Source of the DNA: Streptomyces pseudovenezuelae
GTDB lineage: Bacteria; Actinomycetota; Actinomycetes; Streptomycetales; Streptomycetaceae
Assembly (NCBI RefSeq): GCF_029892565.1
Contig: NZ_JARXVH010000013.1
Coordinates: 186,001 to 250,000, forward strand
Direction: 5' to 3'
Length of the DNA stretch: 64,000 nt
The notes beneath the pieces were generated by a model. The model saw only the letters and a program-made list of their open reading frames with translations, was not told the origin of the DNA and searched no databases. Position numbers and translations under genes: made by a program. Positions 44,708 to 54,700 of the stretch are shown one piece after another (position 1 is the first letter of the stretch; every line of letters starts with the position of its first letter).

Positions 44708-45574
44708 GTGGGTTGGCTGTCGGCGGGTGACGGGTATGAAGTCGCCCTGGTGGAGGGGCGGGTGGCGGCGCGTGCCACCACGGGCCGGGCAGCGGGGCGG
44801 CAGTTGAAGTCCCTGCCGCGCGCGCTCAAGGACCACCCCGAGGTGGACCGGCTGCGGCGGTTCGCCGAATGGCTGGATCGGCACGCCGCGGGGTGCGTCG
44901 CACAGGTCGACTCCTGGATGGTGTCGTCGCTGCCCGTCCCCACCGGTCTGCTGGCCCGCGTGTGGCCGGACGAGGCCTGGCAGTCGGCCCTGCGCGACCT
45001 GGCCGTGGTCGGCGACGACCCCGACGAGGTCGGCTTCCTGCGGGGCACCACCGAGGACGGCGAACTGCGGGTGGTGAACCTCGACGGCGAGACGGTACGG
45101 CTGTCCCCGCGCACAGTGACCCTGCCGCACCCCGTGCTGCTGCCGGACCTCGACGACATCCGGGAGTTCGCGGCGGAGCTGGGCATCGTCCAGCGCGTCG
45201 AGCAGATCCACCGGGCGACCTGGCAGCGCCCCGAACAGCTGGCCCCCAAGGCCACCGAGGTACGGGAGTTCGCCGGCGGCTCGTTCCGCTCCCGCTTCGC
45301 GCTCGCCGCCCGCGCCAGTTCGCTGGGCTACCGCGTCTCCGGCGGCTACTCCACGGCCCGGGTGCGCGACGGCGGGCGGGTCGTCGAGGCCTCGGTGTGG
45401 ATCGGGGAGCCGTACTGGGAGGACACGGTGGAGACCGGCGGCCTCACCTGGCAGGACCAGGACGGCCGAGCCCTGCCGTTTCGCGAGGTGGGCCCGGTGG
45501 CCTGGTCGGAGGGGATGCGGATGGCCGCGGCGCTGTACGCCGGCCGTGACATCGAGGAGGGCAAGAACGCATGA
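44708..45574 (+). CDS. DUF4132-like protein, first gene of the MoxR/VWA system
   Basis: The 288-residue protein has no enzyme motif. Its middle and C-terminal parts (RVVNLDGETVRLSPRTVTLP, HPVLLPDLDDIREFAAELGI and the TGGLTWQDQDGRALPF tail) resemble the C-terminal domain of DUF4132 proteins such as MolR/YehI of Escherichia coli. The GTG at 44708 has GGAGG upstream. The stop overlaps the start of the giant downstream gene (ATGA). Function of DUF4132 is unknown. Its constant linkage to MoxR, VWA and SWIM genes suggests it is a substrate or an adaptor of that machinery. The family call is from motif recall. Confidence 0.6.
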   Translation: MGWLSAGDGYEVALVEGRVAARATTGRAAGRQLKSLPRALKDHPEVDRLRRFAEWLDRHAAGCVAQVDSWMVSSLPVPTGLLARVWPDEAWQSALRDLAVVGDDPDEVGFLRGTTEDGELRVVNLDGETVRLSPRTVTLPHPVLLPDLDDIREFAAELGIVQRVEQIHRATWQRPEQLAPKATEVREFAGGSFRSRFALAARASSLGYRVSGGYSTARVRDGGRVVEASVWIGEPYWEDTVETGGLTWQDQDGRALPFREVGPVAWSEGMRMAAALYAGRDIEEGKNA

Positions 45575-48500
45575 GCGGGGGGACGCAGGTGTCGTACGAG
45601 GACATGCTCGCGGCGGGCGCGGTGCTGCCGCCGGACACGGAGGGCGCAGGTGAGCGGGCGGTACCGCTGACGGCGCGCACCTACCGGCACCCGGGCCTCG
45701 ACGACCGGGTGGTGGTACGGCTGGTCGCCGGTGAACTGGGCGCCGCGGAGGACCTGGCCGCCGGTTTCCTCGGCCTGGAGCAGGACGCCGAACCGGCCGT
45801 GGTGGGCCTGGGGCTGCGTCAGTCGCTGGGCTTTCCGGAGTGGGTGCTGGTGCACCACCCCGAGGACGGCCACCACGCGCTCGGCGTCGTACCGGACCTG
45901 GAGCGGGCTGCCCGACAGGCGAAGTCCCGGCCCAAGGCCGCCATGGACGCCTACGTGGAGCTCGGCTCGCGGCTGGCGGCCTCCGTCCCGCACTTCCTGC
46001 CGACCTTCTACGAGCAGGCGGCCCGGGTGTTCCTCGCCGAGGAGAACGCCACCTACGCGGCGCAGTTGTTCACCCGGGCCCGCAAGGCCGAGGCGGAGCA
46101 CGGGCTCGCCATCGAGGAGGACCGCCTCGACGCGGTCTTCCTGGAGTTCGCCCTGGCGGGCGCGCTGCCGGTGAAGGTGCTGTCCGCCTACGGCAGGGAG
46201 CTGGCCGCCCGGGTGCCGGCCGAGGAGGCGCTGCGCCGCTTCACCCGGCTGTGTCTGCGCCGCACCGCGGGCGGTCTGCCGCCGTCCGCCCAGATGGCGG
46301 GCGACCTGCGCAAGCTGGCCCGCGCAGCAGGGCAGGACGCCGAACTCGCCGAGCAGCACTACCTGTCCGAGCTGCTCGGTCTGCCGGCCACCCTGCGTGC
46401 CGCGGCCGGCTGGTGGAAGGGCCACCGCAGCGCGCTCGTGGCGCTGGCCGCGCGCGAGCGGCGGGTACGCGGCACCCTGCTGGACATGCTCCCCGCGGGC
46501 TCCGACGACGAGATGCCCGCGCTGTGGCTCCAGGTGCTGGAGGACTCCGGCGCCACGGCGGGGCTGTGGGACGCCTCGCTGCCCGAGGAGGAGCGTCCGC
46601 GGGACGGCACGGCAGGTTGGCTGGAGCGCTTCCTCACCTTCCGGGAGCGGGCCCGGTCCTGGCGCGGCTCGACCCGGATGGCGGAGCTGTACCCGCTCGT
46701 CGAGCGGTTGGTGGACCGGCTGCGGGCCGAACTCGCCGCGTCCGGCGGCGCGTTGAAGGTCAGGCACGACATCGATCTGATCGACCTGCTGCTGTCGCTG
46801 GACATACCGGTAGCCGCTCCGGAGCGGGACGACGCGCTGCCGCTGACGCAGTGGGCGCTGGGCGACGGACACCGGGACCTGATGCGCCTGGGCGCCGACG
46901 CCCGCTTCCACGACGCCTTCCTGAAGGGCGCGGACCGGTTCCGCGACGACGACCACGGACTGCGGGCCATCCGGCTGCTGGCGGAGTCGCCCGGCTGCCG
47001 TCCGCTGCTGGCCCGGTGGGTGCGTACGGTCGTCGAGCGGTTCACCGCCGTCGGGCTGCCTCAACTGCCCGACGCGCTGGCCCGGTTGAAGTGGCTGCCC
47101 GCCGAGGCCCTGGCGCTGGCCGAGGCGGACGTACGCGAGGCGGTCGCCACCGACCTCGCCCCCGTGCTGGTACGCACCCTGCGGGCCGGCCTCTTCGACG
47201 AACTCGGCTGGCCCGCCTGGGAGCAGGCGGCGGCCGACCTCGTCCCGAAGAACCAGGTGGAGGACCTGATCGTCGCCGACGCCTGGCCCCACCTCGTGGT
47301 GGCCGGCGAGGCCCAGGCCCGCGTGATCGGCGCCGAGGGCACCGTGCTCACCCACGACCTGCGCATCCCCGCGGGCGACCGGTCCGGCGACCCCGGCTTC
47401 CACCACGTCGACGGCGAACTCCTCGTCTACTGGAACACCCGCGACGACGGCCTGCGCGGCTACTGGCACACCCGTGCCGACCGCGTCGAGAACCTGGAAG
47501 GGCCGCGCGGTACCCGCGGCACCGAAATGGACTGGTACAAGGGCGACTTCCCCATCACCCTGCCGTTGCCCGGTGGCGGCCGGACCACCGGCCACAGCGT
47601 TGTGCACGCCGGGGACACCACCGTGCCCGAGGAGCGCGCGCTGCTCTTCGACGGCTCCTCCTACTGGGTTTGGCACGCGGGCTCCGAGGACCGCGAGGCG
47701 AACGGCTGGTACGAGTACGATCCGGCCACCGATGAACTCGGACGCATGAGCCGGCCCGCCTTCCTCGCCGACGCGCTGCGCGACGCCCCCGTGGGCAGCA
47801 CCTTCGCGGGCGCCCGACTGCGCCCCTCCCCCACGTCCGGCGCCGCCCCTGCCTCCGCTCCCGTCGACGGCCTCGTCGGCCTGCGCAGGCTGCAACTCCC
47901 CGACGGTTCCACGCGGGTCGAGGATCTCGCCGGACACACCCTCACGCTGCCCGCCGAGGCGGGCCGGCCGTACACGCTGGTGCTGTTCCCGGGCGCGCAG
48001 CGGCCCACCGCGGTCGTACGCAACGGCTGGCAGCTCGACCTGGTCGACGCGGACGGCGTCGTCACCGCCTGGGCCAAGACCGACCGCACGGCGGGCGTCT
48101 TCGGCGAGGGCACCCTGCTGCTGCCGCCGGTGCAGTACTGGGAGTGCCTGACCCCGCGCGACCCGGCGGGCTCCGCGGGACTGCGCAGCATCGACCACGA
48201 CACCGCGGCAGCCCTTCTGTCGGCCGCCACCGACAAGGACCAGGAGGCGCTGCCCGGCGCGATCCGCACCCTGCTGCCCGTCACCCACCCCGCCCTGCTC
48301 GCGGGCATCGCCGGGGTCGTGCGCTACGCGGCGGCCCAACAGGCCGTCCTGGACGCGGCGGCGACCCGACTGACCCGCGCACTGGAAGGCGGCCTGGAGG
48401 ACGAGGGCCCGGCCGGACCCTCCGACAGCCTGATCCGCGACGCGATGAGCGGTCTCGGTACGTCGAACGGCTACTGGTGGAGCCGGGACGACGGGGCCGA

Positions 48501-50472
48501 CAGCGTCTTCCGCGCCCTGCGGGTGCTGACCCGTGCCGCCGACGTCACCGTCGCCGTGCCGGAACCGCTCGATGGCCGGCTCCACCTCGACGGTACCGAA
48601 CTGCCCAGCGGTCAGCCCGAGTTGCACACCCTGCTCGACCGGACAGCGGCTCTCGCCTTCCGGGCGGCCGCCGGCACCACGGCCGACGAGCACCGCGAGG
48701 CACTGCGGCAACTGCTCGCCGGATTCGACCGGCTGGGGCTGGGCCAGGGAGGTACGACCGGCCGCTGGCGCAAGGTGGCCCTGCATCTGGACGCGCATCG
48801 GCTGCGCATCGTCTCGGGCGGCTGGCGGGACGGCTCGTGGAACGGGCTGTTGCCGCTGGCGGACGGCGCCTTCGTCGCGGTGACCGGACACGGGTCGCTG
48901 GATGATGACGGCTGCGACTTCGCCGGCCTCTTCCACGATCCGACAGGACGGTTCGCCATTCCGGAGCCCTACAAGGTTCTGTCCTGCGACCCGATCGGCC
49001 ACGACGAACACCCGGGCCGGCTCGGCTCCTTCCTCGCCGAACTCGCCGAGCGCGGTGCGGCACCGTGGTTCCCGCACGCCGCCGAGGAGTTCGCCCGCCT
49101 CACCGGCGTCACCGAGACCATGGCCCGGCTCGTCGTCGCCGGGCTGCCGGGCGTCGACGCCTACGAGCGGACTTTCCTCACCACCGAGGCACGCAACCTC
49201 ATCGGCGTGAAGGTCGCCCCGGCGGCACTCGCCAAGCACGAACTGCGCGGCGTCGACGCCGCCGTCCGCGCCGCGGTCGTGGCCGCGCTGCTGCCCGCCG
49301 ACCCGGCCGGTCTGTGGACCGAGGGCCCGGACGTGGCCGCTGCCGCCGCCGTGTGGAACAGCAGGCTCGGCAAGCGCCCCGCCATCCCCGAGGACCTGCT
49401 CGGCGACGCCGTCCGCGCCCTCAAGCACGCGCCGTGGACGGTACGGAAGGCCCTGCCCGCCCTGCTGGACCCGACCCACGCCCCAGAACTGAGCCGGGAC
49501 CTGAAGTGGGCCGTCAACGGCGACCGGGTGCGGCCCGTCGGCGACGACACGGCCGGGTTCTCCACGCAGACCCTGGTCGGCTCGGTCGGCCTCGCCGCCT
49601 GGCTCGCCCACCGACTGCCTGCCGGCGACCCGATCCGCGCCGCACTGCCACCCGCGCTCACCGCCGTGCGCCAACGGCTCGCCGCCCCCGGGCTCATGCT
49701 CGACCTGGGCCGCTACATCAGCCTCCCGGCGTTCCGGAAGACGGCGGGCACCCCCACCGAGACCGGACCGGGATTCGAACGCTACGGCGCCGTCGTCCTC
49801 GCCACTCATGACGACCAACCGGCCCCGGGCGTCCGCGTCGACCTCCTCGACGACACCGGCCAGGACCCCTACCTGCCCGCGACCCGTGTCGACGACCAGC
49901 CGTACCCGGCCGAGGTCGCCCTGCGGCTGGTCCGCGACCCCCGTTTCGCCGCCCTCCTCGCCGACCCGGGCGAGCCGATCGCGGGCGAGCGGGACAAGGA
50001 CGGCACCTGGTGGCCCCAGCACCCGGGCCACTCCGTGCCCGACCTGGTCATCGAGGCGGCCAAGGAGTACGGACTCGCCGAGGACGCGGCCACGCTCTAT
50101 CTGATGCTGCTCGCCATGCCCGACCCGACCGACCGTACGACGGCCCGGTGGACGGGGTGGAAGCCGGCCCGCCTCAAGGCGGCCCGCGCCGAACTGGCCG
50201 CCACCGACCTCGTGGTCGAGGCCACCCGGACCAGGGCCGGCCGCTCGCTCTTCCTGCCCGGCGGCTGGGCCGAACAGCCGGCCCCGCGCGTTCCCCTGGA
50301 GCGCTGGAAGCTGCCGATGTTCGACACCGTCGACGGCGATCACGCGTCCTTCGGAGTGATCGTGCCGACCGAACCGGTCGCGGACCTGTACCGCAAGGCC
50401 TGGCAGCGGGTCCGGGAGGGCGGCGCTCCCCGGTTCGAGGAGCTGAAGGTGCGACGGGGTCGCCGCCGCTGA
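45571..50472 (+). CDS. Giant protein of unknown function (1,633 residues)
   Basis: I do not recognise a named family. The first 500 residues look helical (LDAVFLEFALAGALPVKVLS, ARERRVRGTLLDMLP), with many leucines and acidic residues. Residues about 590-740 are strand-like and rich in Trp, His and Tyr (GFHHVDGELLVYWNTRDDGL, LLFDGSSYWVWHAG), suggesting a beta-propeller. The rest is helical again, ending in the basic tail KVRRGRRR. No P-loop, protease or nuclease motif was seen. It overlaps both its neighbour upstream (ATGA) and lies 160 bp before the MoxR gene, so it is part of the same transcription unit. E. coli YehI is also a very large protein in the equivalent position. Confidence 0.7.
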   Translation: MSGGTQVSYEDMLAAGAVLPPDTEGAGERAVPLTARTYRHPGLDDRVVVRLVAGELGAAEDLAAGFLGLEQDAEPAVVGLGLRQSLGFPEWVLVHHPEDGHHALGVVPDLERAARQAKSRPKAAMDAYVELGSRLAASVPHFLPTFYEQAARVFLAEENATYAAQLFTRARKAEAEHGLAIEEDRLDAVFLEFALAGALPVKVLSAYGRELAARVPAEEALRRFTRLCLRRTAGGLPPSAQMAGDLRKLARAAGQDAELAEQHYLSELLGLPATLRAAAGWWKGHRSALVALAARERRVRGTLLDMLPAGSDDEMPALWLQVLEDSGATAGLWDASLPEEERPRDGTAGWLERFLTFRERARSWRGSTRMAELYPLVERLVDRLRAELAASGGALKVRHDIDLIDLLLSLDIPVAAPERDDALPLTQWALGDGHRDLMRLGADARFHDAFLKGADRFRDDDHGLRAIRLLAESPGCRPLLARWVRTVVERFTAVGLPQLPDALARLKWLPAEALALAEADVREAVATDLAPVLVRTLRAGLFDELGWPAWEQAAADLVPKNQVEDLIVADAWPHLVVAGEAQARVIGAEGTVLTHDLRIPAGDRSGDPGFHHVDGELLVYWNTRDDGLRGYWHTRADRVENLEGPRGTRGTEMDWYKGDFPITLPLPGGGRTTGHSVVHAGDTTVPEERALLFDGSSYWVWHAGSEDREANGWYEYDPATDELGRMSRPAFLADALRDAPVGSTFAGARLRPSPTSGAAPASAPVDGLVGLRRLQLPDGSTRVEDLAGHTLTLPAEAGRPYTLVLFPGAQRPTAVVRNGWQLDLVDADGVVTAWAKTDRTAGVFGEGTLLLPPVQYWECLTPRDPAGSAGLRSIDHDTAAALLSAATDKDQEALPGAIRTLLPVTHPALLAGIAGVVRYAAAQQAVLDAAATRLTRALEGGLEDEGPAGPSDSLIRDAMSGLGTSNGYWWSRDDGADSVFRALRVLTRAADVTVAVPEPLDGRLHLDGTELPSGQPELHTLLDRTAALAFRAAAGTTADEHREALRQLLAGFDRLGLGQGGTTGRWRKVALHLDAHRLRIVSGGWRDGSWNGLLPLADGAFVAVTGHGSLDDDGCDFAGLFHDPTGRFAIPEPYKVLSCDPIGHDEHPGRLGSFLAELAERGAAPWFPHAAEEFARLTGVTETMARLVVAGLPGVDAYERTFLTTEARNLIGVKVAPAALAKHELRGVDAAVRAAVVAALLPADPAGLWTEGPDVAAAAAVWNSRLGKRPAIPEDLLGDAVRALKHAPWTVRKALPALLDPTHAPELSRDLKWAVNGDRVRPVGDDTAGFSTQTLVGSVGLAAWLAHRLPAGDPIRAALPPALTAVRQRLAAPGLMLDLGRYISLPAFRKTAGTPTETGPGFERYGAVVLATHDDQPAPGVRVDLLDDTGQDPYLPATRVDDQPYPAEVALRLVRDPRFAALLADPGEPIAGERDKDGTWWPQHPGHSVPDLVIEAAKEYGLAEDAATLYLMLLAMPDPTDRTTARWTGWKPARLKAARAELAATDLVVEATRTRAGRSLFLPGGWAEQPAPRVPLERWKLPMFDTVDGDHASFGVIVPTEPVADLYRKAWQRVREGGAPRFEELKVRRGRRR

Positions 50473-50632
50473 CGTACGCCGCACCAGGGGGCGCCCGACA
50501 ACACCGGTGCGCGCCTCAAAGGGGGCCCGGCGCAACCGACGCCTGCCGCACAGAGGGCGCCGGGCCCACCGGCGCCCTCACCTCACTCCCCCGCTCCCCG
50601 ACGACGAACAGACCTACCGAGCAAGGAAATTC

Positions 50633-51793
50633 ATGACCCCGACCGACACCGCGACGGCCCTGCCGGACCGGCAGACCCTGCCGGCCGAAGAGCGCCACGC
50701 CACCGAACTCGCCTTCCTGGCCGCCCACGACGACGGCCCGCGCCCGCCCGGCTGGCTGCTGACGCCCCGATCCGTCATCACCTTCGTCTGCGGCAGCGCC
50801 GGCGAACGCCTGAAGCTGTCGAAGCCGCACGAGACGCTGCCCCGCGAACTCGCCATAGCCCCCAAGTTCGTCGGTGAACGCGCCCTGGTGGAACGGTGCG
50901 TGGTCACGCTCGCGGGAGAACGCGGACTGCTGCTGGTCGGTGAGCCGGGCACGGCCAAGTCGATGCTCTCGGAGCTGCTGGCGGCGGCCGTCTGCGGCAC
51001 CAGCGCGCTGACCGTGCAGGGCACCGCGGGCACCACCGAGGACGCTCTGCGCTACGGCTGGAACTACGCCCTTCTCCTCGCCCAGGGCCCCACTCCCCAG
51101 GCGTTGGTGGACTCGCCCGTCCTCACCGCGATGCGGTCCGGGCTTGTGGCGCGCGTCGAGGAGATCACCCGCTGTCTGCCCGAGGTGCAGGACGCGCTGG
51201 TGTCGATCCTCTCCGACCGCCGGATGAGCGTGCCCGAGCTGTCCGGCACGGACGGCGCGCAGGTCGCCGCCGCCCCCGGCTTCACCGTCATCGCCACCGC
51301 CAACCTGCGTGACCGCGGCGTGTCGGAGATGTCCGCCGCACTCAAGCGCCGCTTCAACTTCGAGACGGTGCACCCGATCGCGGACGTCGACGCCGAGACC
51401 GCGCTCGTGAAGCGACAGGCCGTCGCGGCCGTCCAGCGGGCGGGCGCGGCCTTCGCCGTGGACGACGCGGTGCTCGACGTCCTGGTGACCGTCTTCCGTG
51501 ATCTGCGGGCCGGGCGCTCGGCCGAGGGCTGGGACGTGGAGCGGCCCGGCACGGTGATGTCCACCGCGGAAGCGGTGCAGGTCGCCGTGTCCCTCGGGGT
51601 GTCCGCCGCCTACCTGCCCGGTGGGGACTCCCTCGACCTGGTGCCTGGCCATCTCCTGGGTGTGGTCCGCAAGGACGATCCCACCGACCACGCGCGGCTG
51701 TTGGGCTACTGGGACGGTCCGGTGCGCCGTCGCGCCGAGGACGGTTCGGCGACCTGGCGCCGTATGTGGGACCTGCGGGAGAACCTTCGGTGA
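50633..51793 (+). CDS. MoxR-type AAA+ ATPase (YehL-like)
   Basis: The 386-residue ATPase has Walker A GEPGTAKS at 103-110, a Walker B region with VEE at about 175-177, the sensor asparagine in ATANLRDRG (residue 224), and the arginine finger in ALKRRFNFE (about 239-240). AALKRRF and VQGTAGTTEDALRYG are typical of MoxR. MoxR ATPases work as chaperones with VWA proteins, inserting cofactors or remodelling complexes. The ATG at 50633 with AAGGAAA upstream is chosen. Its stop overlaps the DUF5682-VWA start (GTGA). It corresponds to YehL of E. coli. Confidence 0.9.
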   Translation: MTPTDTATALPDRQTLPAEERHATELAFLAAHDDGPRPPGWLLTPRSVITFVCGSAGERLKLSKPHETLPRELAIAPKFVGERALVERCVVTLAGERGLLLVGEPGTAKSMLSELLAAAVCGTSALTVQGTAGTTEDALRYGWNYALLLAQGPTPQALVDSPVLTAMRSGLVARVEEITRCLPEVQDALVSILSDRRMSVPELSGTDGAQVAAAPGFTVIATANLRDRGVSEMSAALKRRFNFETVHPIADVDAETALVKRQAVAAVQRAGAAFAVDDAVLDVLVTVFRDLRAGRSAEGWDVERPGTVMSTAEAVQVAVSLGVSAAYLPGGDSLDLVPGHLLGVVRKDDPTDHARLLGYWDGPVRRRAEDGSATWRRMWDLRENLR

Positions 51794-54700
51794 CGACCGT
51801 TCAGGACCCGAGGGCCGCGGTCGACGCCCTCGCCGACTCCGTGGTGCCGTACCTGCTGGGCGTACGCCACCACAGCCCGGCACTCGCCGCTGCCGTGCCC
51901 GCCCTGCTGGACGCGGCCGGCGCCGAGGTGGTGTGCGTGGAGCTGCCGTCCGACTTCCAACCCTGGCTGACCCATCTCGGCGCGCCCGGCACGCTCGCAC
52001 CGGTCGCCCTCGCGGGTGCCGGTGCGGACGGCCGGCTCGGCTTCTACCCGTTCGCCGACTTCTCCCCCGAACTCGCCGCGGTCCGCTGGGCGCGGGAACG
52101 GGGAGTGGAGGTCGTCTGCTGCGATCTGCCGATGGCTGATGCGCGGTGGGGCGCAGAGGGTTCGGCCCCGGCAGGGGACACGCGCGGCGCGGTCGCCGAG
52201 GCGGCTGAGCAGCCTGTGCCCACCTCCTTCGCGCAGGCGCTCACCGCGGCCGGAACTGGCCGTGAGGGGGACGACCTGTGGGACCGCAGCGTGGAGGTCC
52301 TCGCCCCAGGCTGCACCCCCGAGTCGCTGCGCCGGGCTGCTTTGGGCGTCGGTTGGGCGCTGAGACAGGACGCGGCGTCGTCGGACGGGGTGCCCGCGGT
52401 GGATCTGGCGCGCGAGGCCCACATGCGGGAGACGATCGCCCTCGCGGCGGCCGGTGGACGCCAAGTCGCGGCGGTGATCGGCGCTTTCCACGCACCGGCG
52501 CTGGCCGACGGGGCGTGCGGGAGGAAGCAGGCGCCGGATCGCGGGACAGTGGTGTACGGGGCGCCAACAACCAACAGGGCGGGGGCTCATGGGGCACCGC
52601 CGCCCGACCGAGCGAAGTCGCACGAGGCGGCATCGACCGGACCGGCGCTCTCGGAGGCGTCCTCCCCCGTCGTCACCTCCCTGGTCCCGTACGCCTTCGA
52701 CCTGCTGGACTCCCGGTCCGGCTACCCGGCCGGAATCCGCGACCCCCGCTGGCAGCAGGCGGTGTTCAGCGCCGCGGGTGATCCCGAGCTGCTCTACGAC
52801 GCCGCTGCCCGGGCCATCACGGGGGTGTGCCGGGAGTTGCGCGCGTCCGGGCACACCGCGGGGACGGGCGAGGCCCGGGAGACGTTGCGCGTGGCCTGTG
52901 ATCTCGCCCGGTTGCGCGGGCTCCCGGCGCCGGGCCGGGGTGAGGTGCTGGAGGCTCTGACGTCCGTGATGGGTCAGGGCGAGCCGCTCGGCCGGGGCCG
53001 GGCTCTCGCGCAGGCCCTGGAAGTGGTCTTGGTCGGTACCGATCGCGGCCGGGTCGCGCCGGGCACCCCGCGCTCCGGGCTCGGCCCTTCCGTCGAGGCC
53101 GAACTCGCCGCCCTGCGCCTGCCCGGTCCCGACGACCCCGCCCGGCGCGAGCTGCGCCTGGACCCCCTCCGTTCGGCTCTCGACAACCGGCGCGAGATCC
53201 TCCTTCGGCGGCTCGATGTGTGCGGGGTGGGCTACGGGGAGCCGGTGGAGGTGGCCGGTACGGGCGACGCCGCCGCGCTCAGCACCCGGTGGCGGTTGTC
53301 GTGGGTGCCGTCGGTGTCTGTTCGGCTGGACCTGGCCGGGGTGCGGGGCGTGACCTCCGCTCTGGCGGCCGAGGGAACACTGCGGGAGACCTTCCGCAGG
53401 GAGTCGGCTGAGGGTGGTCCCACCTGTGCGCTCGTCCTGACGGGGCTTCGGGACGCCGCCCGCTGTGATCTGCCCGCCCTGGTCGCGCAGCGACTGGCCG
53501 AGGCCGCCGAGGTGCTGCCCGCCTCCGCGACGCTCCCCGAGATCCTCACCGGGCTGGATCTGCTGGAGGCGCTGCGCCGCGGCCATCTGCCCGGCACCAC
53601 GCCCGAGGGGCGGCAGGCGGCGGGCGTACTCGCCGCCGATCTTCTGGAGTCGGCGGTACGGTCGCTGCCGGGTCTGGCGGGGAGCGACGACCCGGAGGAG
53701 GCAGCCGCGCTCGTCGCCCTGGCCGCGCGCGCCGGTGAACATCGCCTTGGACTGCGTATGGACGAGGCCCTGGACGGCCTCGCGCACACCGCCTCCCCGC
53801 TCGTCCAGGGCGCCGCCCTCGCCTGCCGGGTCCTGCTGGATCTGGACGACGCCGACACGCTCGGCGCACGGGCCGCCGGTTGGATCGACACCGCCACCGG
53901 CCCCGACGGGCGACTCGCGCTGGCTCGCAGACTCGCCGGACTGCTGACCGGGGCCGCGCCACTGCTCCAGTCGGCGCCGACCGCGCTGGACCCGCTGCTC
54001 GACCGGATCGACTCGCTCGGGGACCAGGCGTTCCTGGACCGGCTGCCCGCCCTGCGCGGCGGCTTCGACACGCTCAGCCCGGCCGGCCGCGACCGTCTGT
54101 TGCACACGGTCACGGAGCGGCTGGGCGACCGCCTCGACCTGACGCTGGCCGCCTCGCCGCGACTACTGGCCCTGTGGACGGCGGCGGACGAGGCCGGCCG
54201 TACTGCGGTGGAGTCTCTGCGACCGGGGCTCCCGCTGCCCCGGGCCGCCGATGCTCCGGCTGCCGGGACCGCCGACGTACGTCCGGTGCCGGCGTCGAAC
54301 CCATCCGGCGTCGACGAGCCGACCGACGGCGTACTCCGTCTCACGCCAACGGACCGGTGGCGGCTGCTTCTCGGCCGCGAGAGCGACCAGTTGCCGGTGG
54401 GCGCCCGCCGTTACGCGCACGCACTCGACGAGTTGTACGGCACTGGTCGCGGCGAGGGCTCCTCGGACCTGGGCCGGGAGAGCGGTCGCGGCGGGGGGCA
54501 GGACGCCTCCTTCCCGACCGCGCGTGAGTGGTCCGAGGAACTCCAGGCGCTGTTCGGCACGGAGGTACGCGAGGAGGTCCTCGCCCGGGCCGCCGATCAG
54601 GGACGCAGCGACGTACTGGCCGAGCTCGACCCCAAGTCCGTACGCCCCTCGGTCGACCTGCTGACATCCGTGCTGCAGCTCGCGGGCGGGATGCCCGAGC

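Noticed and set aside
45346..50535. 1,729-codon minus-strand frame opposite the giant gene
   Set aside because: It has low-complexity Gly/Gln/Arg composition and no ribosome site, while the plus-strand frame overlaps its neighbours by 4 bp and looks like real protein.
52974..54344. Alternative minus-strand frames opposite the DUF5682-VWA gene
   Set aside because: They are Ser/Arg-rich shadows without family features.
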